Below are positions 8,287-14,078 of a stretch of DNA of 16,810 nt, one piece after another; position 1 is the first letter of the stretch; each line of letters opens with the position of its first letter. The DNA lies in assembly GCA_964613055.1 (NCBI GenBank), contig CAZTGD010000039.1, positions 1 to 16,810 of the forward strand. The letters are read 5' to 3'. The DNA comes from JAXGMQ01 sp964613055. Its GTDB lineage: Bacteria; Caldisericota; Caldisericia; JAAYUI01. Under the pieces are notes generated by a model. The model was not told the DNA's origin. It searched no databases and saw only the letters and a list, made by a program, of their open reading frames with translations. Both the position numbers and the translations under genes were made by a program.

Positions 8287-9231
8287 TTAGAGTTTTGGTG
8301 GTAGATTCTTATACTTTTGATATCTATGCTCAGTTATTGAGCCTGATATGTTGCTCAACTCAAGCAGATTTTTCTTAATCGCTTTCTTCACAAGCTCCAT
8401 TGCCTTAATGGGAGATCGATGTGCTCCACCTATAGGTTCATCAATTATCTCATCAATCAGACCCAGTTCAAGCAGATCGGTGGCTGTGAGTTTCAGCATG
8501 CTCGAGGTTTCCCTGAATCGTGTCCCGTCTCTGAAGAGAATAGACGCACACCCCTCGGGAGAAATTACAGAGTACATCGAGTTCCTCAACATCAACACCC
8601 TGTCACCTACACCTATACCCAAAGCTCCACCAGACCCACCTTCACCGATAATGATGGTGACAATGGGTACCTTAATACCAAACATATCCCGAATATTGGT
8701 TGCGATAGCTTCAGCCTGTCCACGCTCTTCAGCTCCAATGCCTGGATATGCACCAGGTGTGTCAAGCATGGTGATAACGGGTGCTTTATATTTCTCTGCA
8801 AGCTCCATTACCCTCATCGCTTTTCTATATCCTTCGGGGGACGCCATACCAAAGTTATTATTACTGTTCTCTTTTGCGTTCCTGCCTCGGCTCTGACCGA
8901 TGAGGAATATGGTTTGATCATCCATCGTACCAACAGAAGTCCACATGGCTTTATCATCACCAAATCGTCTGTCACCGTGCAAGGTGATATAGTCAGGGGT
9001 AAGAAATCTCACATAGTCAATGGTCTTTGGACGTGATGAATGCCTTGCAACCTGAACAATCTGATACGGGGTTAGATTGCTATAAATCTCGTCTAGTTTC
9101 TGTTCTATCTCCATCCGAACAGCAGAAATCGATGAACTGAGGTCTACCGATCTCGAGATGGCTTGTTTTCTAAAATCTTCAAGCCTAGATTCAAGTTCTA
9201 CAACGGGCATCTCAAAGTCAAGGTGGATCAT
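8287..9231 (-). CDS. accA: Acetyl-CoA carboxylase carboxyltransferase subunit alpha
   Basis: AccA (314 residues, close to the usual 315-320) pairs with AccD to form the carboxyltransferase of acetyl-CoA carboxylase. That enzyme moves the carboxyl group from biotin on AccB to acetyl-CoA, giving malonyl-CoA in the cytoplasm. The N-terminal helical part (about 1-60) leads into the crotonase-fold core with the family motifs Asp-Thr-Pro-Gly-Ala-Tyr-Pro-Gly followed by Glu-Glu-Arg-Gly-Gln, and the glycine-rich oxyanion segment GEGGSGGALGIG. The ATG (9229-9231) overlaps the accD TGA by one base (TGATG), with AAGGAGG 7 bases upstream, so the two subunits are translationally coupled for balanced amounts. 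It is the last gene of the operon. accB and accC are not nearby. Identity is certain from the motifs and the partner. Confidence 0.97.
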   Translation of the reverse strand: MIHLDFEMPVVELESRLEDFRKQAISRSVDLSSSISAVRMEIEQKLDEIYSNLTPYQIVQVARHSSRPKTIDYVRFLTPDYITLHGDRRFGDDKAMWTSVGTMDDQTIFLIGQSRGRNAKENSNNNFGMASPEGYRKAMRVMELAEKYKAPVITMLDTPGAYPGIGAEERGQAEAIATNIRDMFGIKVPIVTIIIGEGGSGGALGIGVGDRVLMLRNSMYSVISPEGCASILFRDGTRFRETSSMLKLTATDLLELGLIDEIIDEPIGGAHRSPIKAMELVKKAIKKNLLELSNISGSITEHRYQKYKNLPPKL

Positions 9232-10064
9232 CAGTTAACCTCCTTCATTGGCGTGCCTACAAACATCGAGACGAGTTTGCCGAGAATCCACTTGAGATTC
9301 TCCCTGTGGACAACCTTGTCTACAAAACCTTTATCGAGGAGGAATTCTGCTTTTTGAAAGCCTTTTGGCAATCTCTGTTTGATTGTATCCTTTATGACTC
9401 TTGGTCCCGCGAACCCAATAAGCGCGCCCGGTTCTGAGATGATGATATCTCCCTGCATTGCAAAGGAGGCTGAGACACCTCCAGTACATGGATGAGCAAT
9501 AGCGGATATGAACAGACCTCCATCATCTTGGAATCGCTTGATAGCGCCTGATAGTCTGGCGAGTTGCATAAGTGCAAACACGGATTCCTGCATCCTGGCT
9601 CCGCCTGACTGGGAGAGAATGATCATCGGTATCTTATTCTCCCTGGCAAACTCTGCCAACCTAAGTACCTTTTCGCCAACAACCACACCCATAGAACCAC
9701 CAATGAATCTGAAATTCATAACACCAAGAGCTACATCGTTCCCATGGATTGAAGCCTTTCCAGTTACAATAGCATCATTCTCACCGGTCTTTTGTCGGTA
9801 TTTCTCAATCCTCTCTGCGTATGGAATCGAATCCGAGAAACCTATGAGATCTGTTGATACAAGATCACCCCACATCTCAGTGAAGGTGTCACTGTCGGTT
9901 AATGACTTAATTCGATCTCTTACGGGTTGATGAGCATGGAATCCGCACTTAGGACAAACATAGGTATTCTCTTGTAATTCCTTCTCAGAAAGAACCTTGC
10001 CACATCCCTTGCACTTGATCTCATCAGTTTTTTCGCTCTTGCTTTGGTTATCTTCTGCAGACAT
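9231..10064 (-). CDS. accD: Acetyl-CoA carboxylase carboxyltransferase subunit beta
   Basis: AccD (277 residues from the ATG at 10062-10064) is the zinc-finger subunit of the carboxyltransferase. A four-cysteine zinc ribbon (two Cys-x-x-Cys pairs, at about residues 18-21 and 37-40 from this ATG) precedes the crotonase-like core with Gly-Gly-Ser-Met-Gly and Ser-Gly-Gly-Ala-Arg-Met-Gln-Glu, which are typical of AccD. The ATG overlaps the fabF stop (TGATG) and has AGAAGGG 7 bases upstream. A TTG one codon earlier is a less likely start. The stop overlaps the accA start. The two overlaps place both carboxyltransferase subunits in the same translational chain as the condensing enzyme fabF. Confidence 0.97.
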   Translation of the reverse strand: MSAEDNQSKSEKTDEIKCKGCGKVLSEKELQENTYVCPKCGFHAHQPVRDRIKSLTDSDTFTEMWGDLVSTDLIGFSDSIPYAERIEKYRQKTGENDAIVTGKASIHGNDVALGVMNFRFIGGSMGVVVGEKVLRLAEFARENKIPMIILSQSGGARMQESVFALMQLARLSGAIKRFQDDGGLFISAIAHPCTGGVSASFAMQGDIIISEPGALIGFAGPRVIKDTIKQRLPKGFQKAEFLLDKGFVDKVVHRENLKWILGKLVSMFVGTPMKEVN

Positions 10065-11296
10065 CAATCAACCCTTCTAAAGGAAAGACAACAGTTGTGT
10101 CCACCAAATCCAAATGAGTTCGACAGGGCACAGCTAATCTTTCTCTTCTTGGTTTCGCTTACAAGTCTCAGTTTGAATCCCTCTTCACCTTCGAAGAAAT
10201 TCGTTGAAGGGTGAACGGTGTCATTCTTGATCTGAAGAGCAACCGCTGCTGCTTCTGTAGCACCTGCGGCACCAAGCAGATGACCTACCATTGATTTGGT
10301 TGAGTTTATATCAATGTTTGGAAGATGCTCTCCAAACAGCTCAGCAATAGAGTTTGACTCTACTCTATCATTGAGCGGGGTTGAAGTACCATGAGCGTTT
10401 ATGTAATCAACTTGATCAAGCTCAATACCAGCTTTTTTCATGGCGACCTTCATACACTGCTTTGCACCCCAACCCTCTGGGTCAGGGGCTGTAATGTGAT
10501 GTGCATCCGTTGAATAACCTACAGATGATATCTCACAGTAGATATCCGCTCCACGCTGGACGGCTTTGTCGTAATCTTCAAGGACGAGTACTGCAGAACC
10601 TTCACCCATCACGAATCCGTCCCTGTCCTTGTCAAATGGTCTGGAGGCGTGCTCGGGATCATCGTTTCGAGTTGACAGTGCTCTCATGTTTGCGAAGCCA
10701 GCAATGCCAATTGGAATGAGTGAAGCCTCTGCTCCACCTGCAAGCATCATGTCCGCATCGCCTCTGCGGATGATCTCTGCCGCCTCCCCTATGGCATAGT
10801 TGGAGGTTGCACAAGCCGTAACGACATTGGACGAGGGACCCCTAAGGCTGTATCTGATAGACACCTGAGCGCTTGGCATGTTGCCAATCATCATTGGGAT
10901 GAAGTATGGGGATACCCTTCTGGCACCCTTTTCCTTCATCTGTAAGATGTTCTTCTCGATTGTCTGGAGACCACCAATACCTGTAGATATAAGGGTTCCA
11001 ACTCGATCTCTGTCCACAACATCCCAATCGATCTTTGCATCTTCTACCGCCATCACAGAACCAGCTATCGCATACTGCGTAACCGGATCAATTCGGGGGA
11101 TATCCCTTGGATCCATGTAGTCTTTAGGATTGAAGTTCTTGACTTGAGCGCCGATCTTCACTTTGAGTTCATCTGTGTCAAAGCCCTCAAGTTGAGACAC
11201 ACCTGATTTACCCGATTTCAGTGAAGACCAATATTCTTCCTTGCCGGTTCCGATTGGTGACAAAACACCAATACCAGTTATGACAATCCTTTTCAT
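10064..11296 (-). CDS. fabF: 3-oxoacyl-[acyl-carrier-protein] synthase II
   Basis: FabF (410 residues) condenses malonyl-ACP with acyl-ACP, the elongation step of type II fatty-acid synthesis. The thiolase fold is complete. The catalytic triad is Cys162 (in Thr-Ala-Cys-Ala-Thr), His302 (in Asn-Ala-His-Gly-Thr-Ser) and His339 (in Gly-His-Leu-Leu-Gly-Ala-Ala-Gly), with the conserved Lys334. The length matches the usual 410-415. The ATG lies 10 bases after the acpP stop, with GCGGAG 4 bases upstream. The Cys-His-His triad separates it from FabH-type enzymes (Cys-His-Asn). FabB is the alternative name, but the position next to acpP is the classical fabF position. Confidence 0.96.
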   Translation of the reverse strand: MKRIVITGIGVLSPIGTGKEEYWSSLKSGKSGVSQLEGFDTDELKVKIGAQVKNFNPKDYMDPRDIPRIDPVTQYAIAGSVMAVEDAKIDWDVVDRDRVGTLISTGIGGLQTIEKNILQMKEKGARRVSPYFIPMMIGNMPSAQVSIRYSLRGPSSNVVTACATSNYAIGEAAEIIRRGDADMMLAGGAEASLIPIGIAGFANMRALSTRNDDPEHASRPFDKDRDGFVMGEGSAVLVLEDYDKAVQRGADIYCEISSVGYSTDAHHITAPDPEGWGAKQCMKVAMKKAGIELDQVDYINAHGTSTPLNDRVESNSIAELFGEHLPNIDINSTKSMVGHLLGAAGATEAAAVALQIKNDTVHPSTNFFEGEEGFKLRLVSETKKRKISCALSNSFGFGGHNCCLSFRRVD

Positions 11297-11306
11297 GATT
11301 CTCCGC

Positions 11307-11549
11307 TTACGCTACCTTCTCTTTTACATAATCAATCGCAGCCTGCACGGTCGTGATACTTGGAAGATCTTCATCTGGGATAGTAACATCGAACTTGTCT
11401 TCAAGCTCCATTGTTACATCAACTAATCCAAGAGAATCCGCCCCAAGGTCTTCCATGAATCTAGATTCCTTTGAAACCTTGTCTGCATCAACACCAAGCT
11501 TGTCTGCGATGATTTCCTTCATCTGGTCAAAGATCTCATTGTCTGTCAT
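11307..11549 (-). CDS. acpP: Acyl carrier protein
   Basis: This is an 80-residue acidic four-helix protein that carries the growing acyl chain on a 4'-phosphopantetheine arm. The attachment site is Ser39 in the motif Gly-Ala-Asp-Ser-Leu-Gly-Leu-Val. AAAGGAG lies 8 bases before the ATG, one of the best ribosome sites in the operon, which suits the high demand for this protein. It sits between fabG and fabF, as in most bacterial fab clusters. Confidence 0.97.
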   Translation of the reverse strand: MTDNEIFDQMKEIIADKLGVDADKVSKESRFMEDLGADSLGLVDVTMELEDKFDVTIPDEDLPSITTVQAAIDYVKEKVA

Positions 11550-11582
11550 TGCTATGTCTCCTTTTCTTCTTGGTTTGACAAT

Positions 11583-12335
11583 CTATGTCAACCCTCCATC
11601 AACAGCGATTACAGCACCATTGATGTAGCTCCCCTGCGGACTCGCCAGGAAAGCAACTATGTTTGCAATATCCTCTGCTGTGCCAAATCTCTTTAGTGGT
11701 ATCCTTGACAGGTAATCATTCTTTACCTCATCTGTCAACGTTTTGGTCATAGGCGTTTCTATGAAACCGGGCGCGATGGCATTGCAATTGATGTCTCTTG
11801 CGCCCATCTCCTTTGCGACCGATTTGGTAAAGGCGATTATCCCCGCCTTCGATGCGGCATAGTTGGCCTGTCCTGCATTGCCCATAATACCTATTACAGA
11901 CGATATATTTATGATCGATCCTCGGGTTTTCATCAATGGTCTGAGGGCATTCTTTGTACAGTTGAAACACCCTGTCAGATTGACCTCAATCACCTTCTTC
12001 CAATCACTCTCCTTCATCCTCAGAAGGAGTTTGTCTGCAGTGATGCCTGCATTATTAACCAGAATATCCAACCTCGAGAGTTTAGATACAACGTCTTCAA
12101 TCATCTCTTCGCTTGACTCAAAGTTGGATATATCCGCCTCAAACAGCTCAGATTTAGCGTTCTTCTCTCTGATTAGTCGGGCGGTTTCTTTTGCGTTCTC
12201 AAATTCCGCTGTAAAGGGATAGTTTATCGCAACCGTTGCACCCTCTTCAGCGAGTCTGACTGCTATCTCGCGTCCTATGCCTCGAGATGCTCCCGTAACC
12301 AATGCGACCTCACCATTTAACGATTTCTTCACCAT
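11583..12335 (-). CDS. fabG: 3-oxoacyl-[acyl-carrier-protein] reductase
   Basis: FabG reduces 3-oxoacyl-ACP to 3-hydroxyacyl-ACP, normally with NADPH. From the ATG at 12333-12335 it has 250 residues. It is a short-chain dehydrogenase/reductase: cofactor motif Thr-Gly-Ala-Ser-Arg-Gly-Ile-Gly at 14-21, Asn-Asn-Ala-Gly at 94-97, and catalytic Ser146, Tyr159 and Lys163 in Tyr-Ala-Ala-Ser-Lys. The GQANYAASKAG stretch and the Ala-Pro-Gly-Phe-Ile-Glu-Thr motif are typical of FabG within this superfamily. An in-frame GTG at 12356 would add seven residues not expected in the family. The chosen ATG overlaps the end of fabH by 7 bases (ATGGTGA), which suggests coupling. The Asp, Ser and Lys motifs are all intact. 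Confidence 0.95.
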   Translation of the reverse strand: MVKKSLNGEVALVTGASRGIGREIAVRLAEEGATVAINYPFTAEFENAKETARLIREKNAKSELFEADISNFESSEEMIEDVVSKLSRLDILVNNAGITADKLLLRMKESDWKKVIEVNLTGCFNCTKNALRPLMKTRGSIINISSVIGIMGNAGQANYAASKAGIIAFTKSVAKEMGARDINCNAIAPGFIETPMTKTLTDEVKNDYLSRIPLKRFGTAEDIANIVAFLASPQGSYINGAVIAVDGGLT

Positions 12336-13312
12336 TCTACTACACTCGCTCCCCACGTTAGACCAGCTCCAAATGCAACCATCAGGAGCTTGTCACCCTT
12401 CTTTAAAAGGTTCTTCTTCTGCGCATAGTCTATGGTCATCGGCACAGAAGCCGCCGATGTGTTACCTATCATATCAAGGCTAATTAATACCCTATCCATC
12501 TCTATACCAAGCCTCTTTGCAGCGGATTCGATTATCCTGATATTTGCCTGGTGAGGGACAAACCAATCAACGTCATCTGGTGACAGACCTGTTCTTTTTA
12601 GAATCTGTTTGCATCCAAGCCCCATGGCTCTTACTGCAAACTTGAACACATCTGAGCCATCCATGTGCACATAATGCATCCGATTATCTATGGTTTCCTG
12701 TGAAGCTGGATTGAGAGAGCCACCTGCGGGAAGGGTCAGATGATGACCACCCGCTCCCCAAGAACCAAGCAGACAGTCCATTATTCCACCTTCATCTGTT
12801 TTTCCAACAACTGCACATCCCGCTCCATCGCCAAATAGCACACACGTGTTGCGATCATTCCAATCTAGTATCCTGGACAGTGACTCAGCTCCAATCACAA
12901 CAACATGTTCATACATCCCAGACTCAACATATGATTTTGCTTGTGACAGACCATATATAAAACCGGTGCATCCCGCGGCTATGTCAAAGGCTGGCGGTCC
13001 ATCCAGCTTGTCTATCCCCAATTTCGCAGTTACCAGACACGCTGTGGATGGAAACAGCATATCGGGTGTAGCTGTTGCGAGAATATAACACCCCACGTCC
13101 TCTGGCTCTAGACCCACATTTTCAAGTGCTTCTCTTGCGCAGATAACTGAAATGTCAGACGTCGCCTGATCATCGGCTACTATGTGTCTTTCCCTGATAC
13201 CAGTACGTGTTACTATCCATTCATCAGAAGTATCTACAATCTTCTCAAGATCAGCGTTTGTCATCACCCTCTCGGGTGTGTAACTCGTTAGACTAAGGAT
13301 GCCTGCTCTCAC
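12329..13312 (-). CDS. fabH: 3-oxoacyl-[acyl-carrier-protein] synthase III
   Basis: FabH (327 residues) starts chains by condensing acetyl-CoA (or a branched acyl-CoA) with malonyl-ACP. The catalytic triad is visible: Cys115 in Ala-Ala-Gly-Cys-Thr-Gly-Phe, His254 in Val-Pro-His-Gln-Ala-Asn and Asn284 in Gly-Asn-Thr-Ser-Ala-Ala. The opening substrate-recognition segment Asp-Glu-Trp-Ile-x-x-Arg-Thr-Gly-Ile is also typical. The start is GTG at 13310-13312, only 3 bases after the fabZ stop, with a GAGG site inside the end of fabZ. The primer preference (acetyl or branched) cannot be read safely from the sequence. Confidence 0.96.
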   Translation of the reverse strand: MRAGILSLTSYTPERVMTNADLEKIVDTSDEWIVTRTGIRERHIVADDQATSDISVICAREALENVGLEPEDVGCYILATATPDMLFPSTACLVTAKLGIDKLDGPPAFDIAAGCTGFIYGLSQAKSYVESGMYEHVVVIGAESLSRILDWNDRNTCVLFGDGAGCAVVGKTDEGGIMDCLLGSWGAGGHHLTLPAGGSLNPASQETIDNRMHYVHMDGSDVFKFAVRAMGLGCKQILKRTGLSPDDVDWFVPHQANIRIIESAAKRLGIEMDRVLISLDMIGNTSAASVPMTIDYAQKKNLLKKGDKLLMVAFGAGLTWGASVVEW

Positions 13313-13315
13313 AAC

Positions 13316-13753
13316 CTACCTCACATCTTTCTTAAGCGCGGCTGTCAGCTGACCGCTGGCGACCTCTTCACCGTCAACCTCAGCAAAAGCGTTGCACTTG
13401 AATATCCCCATCTTCATACCCGTAACCTCAATCTTGATTCTTAACAAATCACCTGGCACTACGGGTTTTTTAAATCTAACCTTATCTATGCTTGTGAATA
13501 GAGTATCAGCCCCCTCATATTCTGGGATAAGCAAACCGCAGATAGCTCCAGTTTGAGCCATAGCCTCAACAATTAGAACACCCGGCATTACAGGCATACC
13601 TGGGAAATGACCCTGAAAATGAGGTTCGGTGCTGGTTACCGCCTTTATACCAACAGCGCTTACACCAGGTTCTACTGACTCAATACGGTCAACCATCTGG
13701 AATGGGAAACGATGTGGCAACACCTTCTGAATCGCTACTGAATCAAGCTCCAT
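13316..13753 (-). CDS. fabZ: 3-hydroxyacyl-[acyl-carrier-protein] dehydratase
   Basis: FabZ (145 residues) removes water from 3-hydroxyacyl-ACP to give trans-2-enoyl-ACP. It has the hot-dog fold with catalytic His49 in His-Phe-Gln-Gly-His-Phe-Pro-Gly and Glu63 in Val-Glu-Ala-Met-Ala-Gln, plus the N-terminal Leu-Pro-His-Arg-(Phe/Tyr)-Pro motif. The ATG (13751-13753) lies within the end of the small upstream gene: GGAGG is 4 bases before it, and the upstream TGA at 13743-13745 comes after it, an 11-base overlap that suggests translational coupling. No fabA is seen, so FabZ is the only dehydratase in this window. Confidence 0.96.
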   Translation of the reverse strand: MELDSVAIQKVLPHRFPFQMVDRIESVEPGVSAVGIKAVTSTEPHFQGHFPGMPVMPGVLIVEAMAQTGAICGLLIPEYEGADTLFTSIDKVRFKKPVVPGDLLRIKIEVTGMKMGIFKCNAFAEVDGEEVASGQLTAALKKDVR

Positions 13754-13946
13754 CTGTCCTCCGTATAAGAAATCCTACCAGGGTACCCGCGACAACAAGC
13801 AATCCAAAACAGCCTGCCACTACACGAGTAATCTTCTGTTCATATATTCTCTTCTTCAAAGCCGATAGTATGTCTACCTTTGCATGAACAGGGCTCTTCT
13901 GCATCTTCAACACAGATTTGATCTCACTAATATCTTTTCCTTCCAT
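13743..13946 (-). CDS. Small membrane protein of unknown function, first gene of the fab operon
   Basis: This gene encodes 67 residues that I do not recognise. The first 38 or so are charged and polar with several Lys; a single hydrophobic span (about 41-61, rich in Val, Leu and Gly) follows; the end is a short tail with Arg-Arg-Thr-Asp-Gly. It looks like a single-pass inner-membrane protein. Evidence that it is real: its last codons contain the fabZ ribosome site, and its stop overlaps the fabZ start by 11 bases. The ATG at 13944-13946 has no Shine-Dalgarno sequence, but a promoter-like pair places the predicted transcript start at the A of this ATG, so it may be leaderless. The internal ATG at residue 15 is an alternative. 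A role in membrane-lipid supply is only suggested by position. Confidence 0.6.
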   Translation of the reverse strand: MEGKDISEIKSVLKMQKSPVHAKVDILSALKKRIYEQKITRVVAGCFGLLVVAGTLVGFLIRRTDGA

Positions 13947-13952
13947 ATTCTG

Positions 13953-13982
13953 TGTATACTATGACACCTTGTTTGATGTCGG
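13953..13982 (-). promoter_or_regulatory. Candidate promoter of the fab operon (leaderless start)
   Basis: Minus strand: CCGACA (13977-13982, 4 of 6 to consensus), an 18-base spacer, then TATACA (13953-13958, 4 of 6). The seventh base after the -10, the usual transcript start, is the A of the ATG at 13946. The match is moderate. A second AT-rich -10 (TATAAC) exists further upstream but lacks a good -35. No known fatty-acid repressor site (FapR or FabT type) was recognised. Confidence 0.4.
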
Positions 13983-14020
13983 GTTACAAAACAATAGGTT
14001 ATATACATGATTATGCGCAA

Positions 14021-14056
14021 TAAAAGAAAACCCCCGCAAATGTCTTTACGGGGGTT
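14021..14056 (-). terminator. Rho-independent terminator of the 818-residue secreted protein gene
   Basis: An 8-bp stem (14029-14036 with 14049-14056, five G-C pairs in a row plus G-C and two A-T) encloses a 12-base loop that can add three more pairs. On the minus strand it is followed by a T-rich run (to about 14021). It lies 22 bases after the gene's stop, so transcription should end before the fab operon begins. Confidence 0.88.
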
Positions 14057-14078
14057 AAGTCTTAATTATTCTTAACTG

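Noticed and set aside
8348..9036. Two long plus-strand open frames (182 and 205 codons) opposite accA
   Set aside because: They lie fully antisense to accA, which has complete family motifs and coupling to accD. Their predicted proteins have no recognisable motif and arise from the codon bias of accA.
12336..12356. Upstream GTG start for fabG
   Set aside because: It adds seven residues not expected in the family; the ATG at 12333-12335 gives the normal length and a short overlap with fabH.
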